Shown: positions 42,613 through 54,450 of the stretch, piece by piece
Layout: each line of letters opens with the position of its first letter
Position numbering within the stretch: the first letter of the stretch is position 1
Source of the DNA: Thinopyrum elongatum
Lineage: Eukaryota; Streptophyta; Magnoliopsida; Poales; Poaceae
Direction of reading: 5' to 3'
NCBI GenBank assembly: GCA_011799875.1
Contig: CM022300.1
Location: forward strand, 230,402,903-230,466,902
DNA length: 64,000 nt
Made by a program: the position numbers and the translations under genes
The notes under the pieces: model-generated
Database searches by the model: none
What the model was told of the DNA's origin: nothing
What the model saw: only the letters and a program-made list of their open reading frames with translations

Positions 42613-45600
42613 ACAAGAGATCTCGCCCCGAGATCTAGGGATGACAAATGGAAGAGGAAGAGGTAAAACTAAGTTGCTTCTTTGACAAACGAGTGAAACC
42701 ACGAGCCTTGAGAGGTTGAACAAATTGAAAGAAAGAATACAATGGAGATGAATGTGATTGCAAACACTCCGTTAGCAAAGAGGAACAAGGAACATTACGA
42801 GAACCTTGTAGGTTGAAAGACATGAAATAAGAGCTTCACGAACCAAAAGAATATGACCACACCAGTATAACGAGATAACCAAGGAACAAGATTGACATAC
42901 TTTGGATAACACTCTGATAGAACATGGAAGGAATTTAACATGAACTTGACAAGATGGGATGATACTTGACGAGAGCAACAACACAATGCCTCCGCAACAA
43001 ATGAAAGAATTGAATGAAAAGAACAGAGAAGAAAACAACATCTTCTACCTCAAGTGAATTTGAAAGAGCATCCTTAGGAGAAGGGCTGAACGGAGTTGTT
43101 GAAAAAAATCAACAGCAAAAACAATAAGCTGCTTGTGGGCTTATGAAAACATCTCAAAACTTGAGGTGAAATTCTGCCACTAACGAAAACAATTGCTTGC
43201 TTGAGATCAACGAAGAGATTGATGGATTTAAAATACCTCATTCTTGACAACTTGTGAATCATGAAACACGGAGAGAAGTTGTCAAGAATGACATAACACC
43301 ACCTCAAAAGATAAGGTAGAAAGAATTGCACTTTGGAATGGAAATTGAAATATGCTTGAACTCCTCAAAACAAAACATGTGTTGAACACCATGTTTATTT
43401 CAGAGTATACCTTGGCGGATCTTAACTTCGAGAAAAATCTTGAAGAGCAATTCGAGAAAGAAAGGAATCCTTGACGAACCACCATGAAGAAACTCTTGAG
43501 GAACTCCGGATAGATAGCACGATGATTGAAATGAAAGAAAAGTTGAAAAGAATAAGATGAAGCCTTGCAATGATTAGATGGCGCTTTGTGATGGTATAAC
43601 CGAGAAAACTTGGAACTCCGGAAAGAAAAAGGTGAATAACTTGGAACCGAGAATTTATTCGTCATGAACAAACTCCGAAGGAAGGGATTAATCACTTGGA
43701 TGTAACAAGAATAAGAATTATGTTATGCGTACCCTTCACCAATTCAAATTGATGACAAGCAACAGATTTAGCATACTACTTATCCTCATTGGAAAAAAAA
43801 AGATTGATAAAGCTCAAACTTGGGAAAGTCTTCAATGAATCGCTGGTAGGTCTTGGAAGGAACAACTGAATTAATATGATAACAAAGGAAGATGAATTTT
43901 GAACGAACCACCGATAGGATTATGAGAGAACAAATGAATTAATACGATACCAATCGAAGAGGAATCTTAAACAATACATCGTAAGAATTTGGAAACGATG
44001 AAGAAAGAGAACGAATCGTCGGGAAGAATTACAAACGAATGAAGATACTTGAGGGAATTTAGATGCAAGAGAACGAAGAGATCATGAGCTGACTAGAGAA
44101 TACTTGAACGATGCACCGAAAGAATTTGAGCACGAGAGATGACATTGAGAATGAAGAATTTCTCGAATGATGGCCTTCAGAGAATCAAAATGAAAAACAA
44201 CTCTTGAAAAGCTTCGGGTGGATATGAAAAGAATTCTCATAATCGAAAACAATTGTGAGGATGGCATCAAGCTTGAACTATCGATCTTCAAGAGAACGGA
44301 CCAAGATTTAGGAGAAATTCTTCTTCGGTCTTCAAAGCTGAGAGTGACGATGATGAACCACCAAAATTGTTGAGACACTCCGGAACAATGATGAATATTA
44401 ATGTTGAGCCAAAGATGCAAAGAATTTGAAAGCAGTCTTGGAGAAGGCATTTGACTGATGAAAATTCATTCTTACGTCAAACTTTGAGAAGAATTTGAGA
44501 ATAACTCCATAAAATTAGAAGAGTCAGGTAAGATCCTGGGAAAAGACCTGTGGGTTTTGGGCCCACTCAAAAGAAACAGCGTTGAACGATTTTAAAAGAG
44601 AGATTGCACCGGTTGGATTAAATGGCTTGAATGAGATAACAACCTCGATTTAGCTTGAACGGATTAAGAATGGATAACGCGAATCTTCTGAGATATCTTG
44701 AGCACTCCGGATATGAATAGAGAGAGGTGAATAAATAAGAGAGACTTGGATAAGAAATTCCAACATGGGAAAACATGTGAAACAAGAGGAAGAGATATGA
44801 TCAACATCAAAGCTTCAATTTAATCCACCGGAGAAAAAACAAAAATGAAAGAATGATTAACTTGAAGCTCCTGAGCATCTTCACGAGGAATTGTCGGATG
44901 AAACTTGGAAGAAAAGGATGTCGAAACTTCACATAATTAAAATGGTACTCGATTAAGAAATCTGAGTCCTTGAAGGAAAAGGGTGGGATGGTGGGAAAAC
45001 AAATGCAACTTGGGACGGTTGAAACGAACAAATCCTCAGGCTTCTCAACGACGCCCGTATGGAATAACTTGAAGAGAAGTGCACCGGTTGAAAAGGATTG
45101 ACATGACAATCTCAATTATCACGAAGAATTAGTATTCACATAGAAATATGAGAACACCGCTTAGGAAAGGTATGGAATCAACACATGACATAGAAGCAAC
45201 TCGAATACCACAGCCAAAACAACACAAAGGATTGGCTTGCAGAATAAGCCGGAAACAAACATATGATAGAGATTTTGCCCAAAGTATTCGCGATGAGGCC
45301 CCACGGGCACGACGTACAGCGGACATCATGAATGACAAACGAGACGTCCCCGAATCAGCATAGCCAAGGATTCTTTAAGACGTCTCGCGACCACTGTAAA
45401 TCGACCATGAAAAACGAACCACTAGACGTTGGACCCCAATCTCAACTCATACATCTTTCGAAAAGAAATCCTGGGTAACTACTTGAATTCCCACCTAAAA
45501 ACTCCTGAAACTTTCTGGTTATGCAATCTGGTGTTGGGGATACAGGGAGGCACAAATATCTCACACAACTAACAAATCCTACACTCCAACTGTATCCATC

Positions 45601-46119
45601 CGTCAACACATAACCAAGAAAACCTCGGAAATCATGTACCTCAGACCTTCGAAAAACATCCGCTATTCTAGCTGTGGCAATACATCTGATCACTCTTCCC
45701 AGTACTGGGTGTCGTCAAACTACTCTCACCACAAAGAGTATAGAAACGTTTTCAATGTCGGCGTCCTCTGGTATTCTGGAACTGAAACGATAAGCACTGT
45801 GACGAAAACACCTTGGAGCTCAACTCCCCGGGACACTGCCACAACCCCTAAATGTCAGGAGGCACCAAGACAGAATTCCCATCGCACCGATATCGCAGCG
45901 ATTCCAACAATACCCGCGTGATCCTAAAAAAAAATTGAGTGAAAAAGGAGAGTGGTGGAAAAAAAACACCTACGTCATGATTCCTCACCAGAGCAACGAA
46001 CGGGTTGAGGAGTAAAAAGAATTCCTAATCTCCGATATATAACTAGACTCAAAATAGTTTTTTTTAGACTCGACAACGGCAGCGGTTCGATCAATCAAGG
46101 GGGCTCCTGCGGTCGGTAA

Positions 46120-46132
46120 GGCTTTGATACCA
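46120..46132 (-). promoter_or_regulatory. Primer binding site of element 4
   Basis: On minus TGGTATCAAAGCC lies three bases after the 5' LTR end. It matches the initiator-Met tRNA site TGGTATCAGAGCC at all but one position. Confidence 0.85.
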
Positions 46133-46135
46133 ACT

Positions 46136-49100
46136 TGTAGCGCCCAAGATGTGATTCTATCCCGATCACGTGATGAATTCATGATTGGGGCACAATCGCA
46201 TTTCGAGCACATAGCAAGGTGGATATCATTACAACATACCATGTACTGAATAGATGAGAATACAAGATACAGGCTTACACTCGCCACAAGCTACAACATC
46301 AATACATAGCAATCATCATACAGAAGAGCAGGATCCGACTATGGATGAAATCAAACGAAAAAGAAGAACGACATCCACCCTACTAATCCCAGGCTCCCGG
46401 CCTAGAACCTATCCCTTGATCGAAGAAGAAGAAGCAGAAGAACTCCAAAACAAGCAAGCATCGCTCTCACGTCAGATCATCGCATTACCTGTACCTGCAA
46501 CTATTGTTGTAGTAATCTGTGAGCCACGAGGACTCAGCAATCCCATTACCATGGGTATGAAGACTAGCAAAGCTTAATGGGTATGGAATGGATAAGTGGT
46601 GAGGTTGCAGCAGCACTAAGCATTGTATGGTGGCTAACTTACGAGTACAAGAATAAGAAGAGAAACTACGCATAACGGTCGCAAAATAGTAATGATTAAT
46701 AAGTGATCCTGAACTACTTACGATTCAATCATAACCCCACCATGTTCTCTTCTCGACCTCACTCGAAAAGAGACGGTCATGGTTACGCACGCGGTTGGTG
46801 TATTTTATTTCGGATCTGGTGTCAAGTTCTCTACAACCGGATATTAAAAAATTCACATCTGCCACATAACTGTGGGCATGGCTTTCAAAAGTCTAAACCC
46901 TGCAGGGGTGTCCCAACTTAGTCCATGACAAACTCTCACGATCAGCGGAGGCAAATCTCCATCTTGGGGACAACCCGATCAAACTTGGAATCCCGATGCA
47001 CGAGACATTTCGACAATGGTATAACAAAACCAGCAAGACCGCCCGATGTACCGACAATCCTGATAGGAATCGCACGTATCTCGTTCTCAGGGCACACCGG
47101 ATGGGCAAGACGTCGGGTTGGCTGAGACCCTAGTTGCCCAGGGGGCGCCAGACATCGCCCAGGTTGGGCCAACACTCATGAGGAGCAATGGCCCGGGTTG
47201 TTGATTAATTATCCTTGGGTATCGGTAAGTCCCTATGCAAGTTTTAGTTGTTATTAGGCAAATGGTAAAACCAATGTTGGGCCTTGCTGGAAGAGTTTTA
47301 TTCAAAGCGAACTATAAAGGGGGGCCCATAAACCCTGACCGTGTTAAGAACACAAAATCAAGGAACATAACACCGATATGACGGAAACTAGGGCGGCAAG
47401 AGTGGAACAAAACACCAGGCAAAAGGCCAAGCCTTCCACCCTTGACCAAGTATATAGATGTTTTAATTAAATAAGAGATATTGTGATATCCCATGATATC
47501 CATGTCCCAGCATGGAACAACCTGCAACTGCACCTGCAACTAGCAATGCTATAAGAGGGGCTGAGCAAAGCGGTAACATAGCCAAACAACGGTTTGCTGG
47601 GATGGTGAAAAAGGTTAGAGGTTGTTCATGGCAATTTGGGACGCTTGATAAATAAGTGGTAGGTAGCGCGACATAGCGATAGCATCGAGACAACTAGCAA
47701 GCAAAGAAAGTAGTGGTATCCAGGGTAATGATCATCTTGCCTGAAATCCCGCTAGGAAGAAGACCGAATCCATGACGAAGACGAGCGGGCGTATTCGAAC
47801 GAATCCTCACAATCGCAACATAACCGGAACTATCGAGAAGAAGAACAACCGGAAAGAAGCAAACAACATGGTAAACCAACAAGCATAAACATGGCATGAT
47901 GCACAACCAAGCATGATGCATGTCCGGTTTAATGAGTCATGGCATGGCAAAGTGCAACAAACAATACTACAAGTTAAGTGGAGCTTAATATGCAACGAGT
48001 TGCATATTGACGAAACACCACATTCAATCATTTAGTTTGCTCTCGTTTATGTACCCAACAATATTAAATGTTGTTAAACATGGCAAGAGGTGAAGCATAA
48101 GCAAACTACCTATCTAGGCAAGTTAAATGAGGCCGGAAACAACAAACAACAATTTCAGAAAATCCTCATATGCAATTTACGAATTTGGTACTGTTCTGCC
48201 CTAAATCATATATTAATGTTGTTAAACATGCAAATTAAGTGCACCATGTTAATCTATGCATTTTTCTAGACCATTTACATACAAAGTTTATTTAATTCGG
48301 AGCTACGGTTATTTAGTTATGAAATAAAGCATTTTAGCATGTTATTTATGCAAAATTTAATGAAACAGCAAGTTTAAACATTTCTATCATGGGTGAAAGC
48401 TGCATATTATGAAACTAGACGAAATTCTAAGAATTTTACATATATAGTTTGTTTTATTCTGATGCTCGGTTGGTGAGATATGATATCCATGAATATGGAG
48501 GGTTTTTCTGTAAAACAGTTTTCTTTGGATTATTAGGCAAATTCGCAGATCTGGAAAAAACCTACACGGGCTGAATCTGCTGGGCGTTGGGGCGCTTACC
48601 ATGGGCTGAGGCCCGTCGGTGGAGAGGAGCTAGCGGCTTGGGCGAAGGAGGCCGGCCCAAGTGACGAAGTGGGGCGGCCTGGTCGAGGCAAAACGACACG
48701 GCGGCATCGCCCCTGCTCGACGCAGAGGAGGCAGCATCGAGCAGTTGCTCGAATCCTGAACAGGAAGAGGGCTCGTCAGCGACTTGAGGTATCTCCGGCG
48801 AGGCGAGGTGATGGCTGGGCGAGGATCCGACGGAAGTTGACGGAGCCCGGCCGGATCCAGGCGGGGGAGGCGCGTGGAGGCGGGCGCTCGTTCCCGTGTG
48901 CACGAAGGCAGGAGACGAAGCAGGGGACTTGGCGCGGGGACGACGAGGCGAGGACGGCGTTCTCCAGTGAAGGAAGGTCGGCGGGGTCCTGGACGGCGAC
49001 GCGGGGACTGAATTGAGGCGCAGGGGAGGAAGCGGGACTTGGCGCAGCAGCGGATGCAGGAGACGGCGGCGTTGGGACCTCGAGGCCGAGCTCAGGCCAT

Positions 49101-49999
49101 GGCTTCCACGTCTCCTGCACGGGGAGAGAACAGAGAGTTGAGAGAATCGAGAGAGAAAGAGAAGGCAGAGAGCAGGGTAAGAAGAGGGGCAATGGGGCAG
49201 CGGCCTGGTGGTGGTGCTCGTCTCAGGCGAGCTGGCAGGTGACCCACGGGACGACGGCAGGGCCGAGCAGAGGAAGCGTACAGGAGGGGCTCCAGAAGAA
49301 GCTCCTCTTCCTTGGATCGAGAGAAGACAGGGGCTTCGAGAGAGCGAGGAGGATCTCCTCTCCTTGGATCGTGCGCGCGAGGCAGAGCGCTCCGGCGCGG
49401 TAGGGCGAAGGGATCGAGGGAGATAGGGTTGCTAGTAGGTGGGTTGGATCGGGCAGGATTCCGATGAAGAAGGAGACCAGGAGGATGCGCTGGTTGGTCC
49501 GATGGCGAAAATGAGTGGCGGCACACTGATGGAATGGATGGATGGATGGGACAAGGTCTAGGGTTAGGTGTCTATTTATAGGAAGGGGCTAGATTTTTGG
49601 ACCCTCCGATTAGATCGGACGGTCGAGAATAAAGTGGCTAGGGAAGCCCAAATAGATAACCAAAGATATTTTAGGGATGTTTGAGGTTGATTCGGACCCA
49701 ACAGTGATGACTTCCCGGGTCGGGTTCGGGGAAGTTTTCGGACGCGCGCGAGGGGGGTCTGACAAGAGGCCATGGAGACACGGGGATTTGATGGGCTCAG
49801 AGGAGAGAGCGGTCTGGTTGATCTGAGAGGAGGTTGACAGAGACAAGGAAGAAGCGGCAACTACGAGCGGATGCAAGTTTTATGAAAACATGCAGATGCA
49901 ATGCGCATGATGCGATGATGAATGCAACAAATGATTAAAACACATGACGACAACGAAATACATGGAAGGCTTCTGGAGCGTCAGTCTTGGGTCGTTACA
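46136..49999 (-). repeat. 5' LTR of element 4
   Basis: Aligns along its whole length with 38712-42598. Near the start there are four substitutions in about 190 bases, mostly transitions, and a 16-bp deletion between short repeats (near 46304). The palindrome is mutated here (CTTTCAAAAG, 46883-46892), consistent with CG to CA change. Confidence 0.9.
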
Positions 50000-50004
50000 C
50001 ATAT

Positions 50005-50560
50005 CTATTGAGCATATCATACACAAGTATCATCAATTCATATGGTGCATAGGTAATATCAATGATATGACATAACTTGTTGAGAAAGCTGAGATAATAC
50101 CTGAGATGGTCTGAGAGAAGTTTTAGGACTACGTCAACTGAAGATACCATGGAAGGCATGGTAGTAGACACTTCCACCGGACTTGTGTCAACAAGTGAAA
50201 TAGTAGAGCTTGGCTCCTTGGCAATTGAAGCCACCTCACTATAATCAACCATAAAGCTCTCCATCTCAGGATCATGTGTTGAGGAATCAATGTGGCTAAC
50301 GTCATCAAAGGTGAACTTCTTCATCTCTGGTTCAGGCAGCACGTGATCTATATCAACCAAAGGTGACTCCTCAATATCAAAAGTAACTAATTACAACTCT
50401 AGCTCATCAATGGAAGAATCATCGCAATGCAAAACTGAATCTCCAACACTAGTATCCGTATGATCTGTAGTATGTGTGTCAACTAGGATGGTGTCATCAT
50501 CATCAAAGATAATCCATGAAACCTCAATCTTGTCACACAGAGAAACTGGTTCCGGCTTTT
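50005..50560 (-). pseudogene. Acidic coding tail downstream of element 3 gag
   Basis: On minus from about 50560: WIIFDDDDTILVDTH, then CDDSSIDELEL, an in-frame TAA near 50390, then VDIDHVLPEPEMKKFTFDD (50360 onward). It continues into YAPYELMILVYDMLNR at the border with element 4. Rich in Asp, Ser and Thr. Product unknown. The frame resumes at 38711. Confidence 0.55.
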
Positions 50561-50563
50561 GTG

Positions 50564-50848
50564 TCAGACATTCTTGCTAAGATGAAGTGATTTGTTGCGA
50601 GCAAGCCAGTGAATCAGAGGTGGGCTTCTCATTGTACCTTTAAAGTTGGTTGAAAGCCATGTCTCAATTAGCAGGAAGGCATCATCAAGTGTCTTGTCTA
50701 TGATAGCTCCACCAGCTACCATATCGACATAAGACCGAGTGTCACAAGTCAAGCCTCTATAGAATATCTGCAGCTCTAACCATCTCTCGAACCCATGATT
50801 AGCACATCTCCTGAATAAAGCTTTGTATCTCTCCCTAGCATCATGCAA
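50564..50848 (-). pseudogene. Gag fragment of element 3
   Basis: On minus: ARERYKALFRRCANHGFERW, LQIFYRGLTCDTRSYVDMVAGG and KTLDDAFLLIETW, the conserved plant gypsy gag (Retrotrans_gag-like) region. Its 5' part is cut off by element 5 at 50878. It would have made the particle shell. Confidence 0.8.
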
Positions 50849-52295
50849 ACTCTCATCTTCATGTTGAACAAAGTTGATGTACCACCCCGAGAATCATGCT
50901 ACAGTAATCTCCCCCTAATAGTGCCATGTCATCACCTTTTTGCTAATCCAATTGTCATTTGATCCAAACCCAAGTCAAATTCAAATTTTAAAATAAGTTA
51001 GAATAATATTTCTTCAAAACAGAAAAAACTAAAATGTTCACATTATTCTAAAAATTCCCCTGATCTTTGTCATGTTGAAACCAACTTCATTTGACTCACA
51101 AATAAATCCCTAGGAAATTAATAAGTGGTCCAGCAACAAATAAAATGGCCTTTTCAAAATAAACAATTAATTATTTAACTCCAATTGCCCCCAAACTTTT
51201 GTGCTGGCTCAAAATAATCTCTGTTATTTATGTGCCAAGTTTAATGTGCAACAAAATTCATTTGATAGAAAAACAATAGTGGAAAACAGTAGAGAAAATA
51301 ATTAAAAAAAGAGAGAAAGGGAAAAGTAAAACCGCACTGTGCCATTGGGCTCTAGCCCACAGTGCTAGGCCAGCCCGCCTACACCTCACCCCCCTCCTCT
51401 GTACACAGGAGACAGGGAGGGTGTGGCGTGCATCCATGGCGCCATGGCCATGGATGGCCTCCACGTGCCCCCCTCCCTCGCGCCCCACCGCTTGTGGCTG
51501 CGTCCGACTCTGCCCGACGGCGTCCACCTCCGCCAGGGCCTGCGCGCGCCCCCCTGCATCGTGCCTTCCCCCGGCCAGCACCATGTCTGCCGGCACCGTA
51601 CTCTATGAGTACGTGCATGCGGGCATAGCCTCACCAGAGGCCGATTTGGGCCACTGGCAGATGGGCCCGACCCCCCCCCCCCTTTTTAATTAGGGAGGCC
51701 CTAATTAGTTTAGCCCAAAACCCCCCCTAATTGAGCTATTTAAATGTAGTCAAGAATCTGTTAATTAAAATGAGTTTGTGACAATTGGGACCCACATACA
51801 CTATTCACTTTTGACTAGTCAAAATATTGACTGGGTCAACCTAGCCCCTGGCCCCGCATGTCATACACATGCACACATTGCTGGGTACACTCCTGTGTAG
51901 CCATAGCAATTTGCCTGTTTACTATTTCGAATTAAAGTAAATTCAGAAATTTCAGAAGATTTGTTAAACTTTGAAAAATCATATAAATTCAACCGTAACT
52001 AGGATGAAAAAGTTTTATACATCAAAGTTGCTCAGAAAAATCCAACGAATCCGAATATGCAATCCGTTCATCTGTCACATGCCTCTAGCATGCTGAACAT
52101 GGAACTGTCCCCTCTCTTTCATCTGTCCGGAAAATGCCAAACACAGGGAAAACCCCTCCGGATGCTTTCCCTCTCCGTCGGCAACGTGTAGTACCGCGTT
52201 AGAACGCCCCTAGCACTGCATTTTGTCGTGTCATGCTTAGTGATGCATATGTTTGCTTTATATTTACTGTTTCTTCCCCCTGTTCTCTCTGGTAC

Positions 52296-54140
52296 ACCCC
52301 GAGACCGACGTTGCCCCTGTGATCGACTACGTCACCGATGACCCTTCTTCCTTTGCAGCAGAGCTTCCAGGCAAGCAAACCCCCTTGATCAAACCGATAT
52401 CGCCCATTTCCCTTCTCTCTTATGCTTGCATTAGAACTGCTACTGCTTTTGTATGATACTATTCTAATGCATAGCCTGATTTTGTAACCTGCAATTGTTA
52501 CCTTACCTGCTTATCCTAAACTGCTTAGTATAGGTTGGTTAGAGATCCACCAGTGACCCCTCACCTTGTCCCAGTTGCCCCGCTTTATGATCGATGACTC
52601 GATCAACGTGATCGATGTCTAGAGCCCGACACAGCACATCACACCCCCATAGTTGTACGACACTTCAGGGTTACTATCGAGTGCCGAGGCTGATACCTTG
52701 TAGAGCACTTCTGATGTTAACTCTATAGTGTAGCTAATCAGTCGTGGTCATCGAGGGTCATTCGTCCTTCATCACTCCCGATATCGACTCTATCATGCCA
52801 CCCCTCAAGTGTGGACCATCGAGGATGATTCCTCCAAGTCAACCTTAACGGTTACATCAAGTGGAAATCCATCGAGGGTGATTCCTCAGGTTTCCCCCTT
52901 GCTATTTTGGACACACGGTTACTTTGGCTTTACCCCCAGAACCATGTTAAAGACGGGTCGGCCCCGAGGGTAGCCGCGAGAGTTACTGTTACTGCAGGAC
53001 TGGAGGGACAGGCGGTACCACCCCGGTAGAAGTGGACCTAAGTTCTCGACAGTCTCTTGCGAGTCGGGTTGACCATGAGGGTACCCGCGAGTTGGTGTGT
53101 AGTCGGGATGACCTGGAGGTTACCCGCGACATTTCTACGTGGCACGGCTGGGCATTCCGGGCCCTTGCCGTAAGTCCACGAGACGGGGTGATAGGGTCAC
53201 ATGATCGTGAGTCTCTTCTCGTTACCGCGTGCTACCAAGACACTAACGGTTTGGATATGTGATCCGAGTAGGCCTCTGGCCTTTCCGCACTGACCACCAC
53301 GCGGGAATAATTTGGGCACTCTACGTCGTATATATTAGCCGAAAGTTCTACAGATGTCAACGACTGAGCAGCGCGTGCCCGGGTGGCCCACGTAAGCACC
53401 TGCCTTGTATAAGGAGGTAGCCAGGACTGACTTCGGCCACGTACGCAACGTGCAGGAGTGCAAAGGGCGATGGGCCCAAGACGCCTGCGCGCTTAGGATG
53501 TAGACCGGCGTGCTAGCCTCTCTGTTGAGCCAAGGTAGGACTGCGGTGTGTTGATCGGCCGAGGCCGGTCATGACCTGATTGTGTGTCCGGCCGGAGTTG
53601 ATCGAGCGTATTGGGTAAGTTTGTGCACCCCTGCAGGGAAGTTTAATCTATTCGAATAGTCGTGTCCACGGTAACGGACGCTCAGAGTTGTATCCCGATC
53701 GATACAACTAGAACTAGATGCTAAGGCATGAAATGGATATGATGGCTCCGGGATTGCTTTCTCGCAGGGAGTCGAGAAAGTGATCTCTGGGCAATGTTAC
53801 AACATACTTACTACTATTATAATATGTTACTCTTATCTCTTCTGATTCTGCAAGATGCTTGAAGATGCTAGTCTTCGATAGGCTAGGCTTTCCCTTCTCT
53901 TCTGGCATTCTGCAGTTTAGTCCACAGATACAACCCCTTTCCTTTGATACTGATGCATACTTAGCAAAGATCTGATGTCAGTCTTGTGAGTACTCACGGT
54001 TGCTTTGCTACCTCTTTTTCCCCCATACTCGATTGTTGTGATCAGATGATAGATCCCAGGAGCCAGATGTCATCACCGACGGCTACTACTACCCCGAGGG
54101 TGCCTACTACTACGTGGAGACCACCGACGACCAGGAGTAG
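52296..54140 (+). other. Split acidic micro-ORF inside LTR of element 5
   Basis: Segment A (52296-52370, 75 nt) contains ETDVAP and DYVTDDP and ends at CCAG followed by GCAAGC. Segment B (54046-54140) follows TTGTGATCAG and ends TDDQE then TAG, with two YYY runs. Both are phase 1. The acceptor before A reads GGTAC rather than GGTAG, so this copy may no longer splice there. Confidence 0.5.
53629..53679 (+). other. Triple-palindrome block in LTR of element 5
   Basis: CCCTGCAGGG at 53629-53638, CTATTCGAATAG at 53648-53659, and GTCC (53664-53667) with GGAC (53676-53679). Confidence 0.7.
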
Positions 54141-54439
54141 TTCGGAGGCTCCCAGGCAGGAGGCCTTGCCTCTTCTATCATTGTTGCTTTTGTGCTAGCC
54201 TTCTTAAGGCAAACTTGTTTAACTTATGTCTGTACTCAAATATTGTTGCTTACACTGACTCTTGTGTATTTGAGCTTATGTATTCGAGCCCTCGAGGCCC
54301 TTGGCTTGTAATATAAAGCTTGTATTATTTTAATTTGTGTCTAGAGTTGTGTTGTGATATCTTCCCATGAGTCCCTGATCTTGATCGTACACATTTCCGT
54401 GTATGATTAGTGTACGATTGAACCAGGAGCGTCACAAGT

Positions 54440-54450
54440 TGGTATCAGAA
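54440..54450 (+). promoter_or_regulatory. Primer binding site of element 5
   Basis: TGGTATCAGAA starts three bases after the LTR end, fitting an initiator-Met tRNA primer. Confidence 0.8.

Larger units (their letters stand above)
42599..46135 (-). other. Non-coding internal region of element 4
   Basis: 3537 bases without any frame resembling gag, protease, RT or integrase; only short frames such as 43282-43695. On + it is A-rich with many GAA-type words and short recurring words such as CTCCGGA. It could be a heavily decayed gypsy core kept for packaging (inference). Confidence 0.7.
38712..49999 (-). mobile_element. Element 4: LARD-like non-autonomous LTR element
   Basis: Complete: LTRs of 3887 bp (38712-42598) and 3864 bp (46136-49999), a 3537-bp internal region, and target duplication CATAT at 38707-38711 and 50000-50004. 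The sense strand is minus: primer site at 46120-46132 next to the 5' LTR and polypurine tract at 42600-42612 next to the 3' LTR. No gag or pol is recognisable inside. LTRs near 4 kb with a 3.5-kb non-coding core match the large retrotransposon derivatives described from barley (Sukkula type). Its LTR blocks resemble element 0, a possible partner. Confidence 0.9.
36700..50877 (-). mobile_element. Element 3: gag-only gypsy element, interrupted
   Basis: Visible pieces on minus: gag at 50564-50848, an acidic coding tail at 50005-50560 continuing at 38537-38711, then about 1.2 kb non-coding with four hairpins, a polypurine tract near 37345-37358 and part of the 3' LTR to 36700. Element 4 splits the coding frame (CATAT duplication), element 5 cuts the 5' side at 50878 and element 2 cuts the 3' LTR. 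There is no pol between gag tail and polypurine tract, so the element looks non-autonomous. Confidence 0.72.
50878..54436 (+). repeat. 5' LTR of element 5 (3559 bp)
   Basis: Starts TGTACCACCCCGAG and ends GGAGCGTCACA, next to a tRNA-Met primer site. It contains a GC-rich part (51400-51660), a C homopolymer near 51671-51682, an AT-rich block with CAACCGTAACT (51990), exon-like segments and a palindrome block. The last ~120 bases match element 6 on minus (TTGTGTTGTGATATCTTC). Confidence 0.85.
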
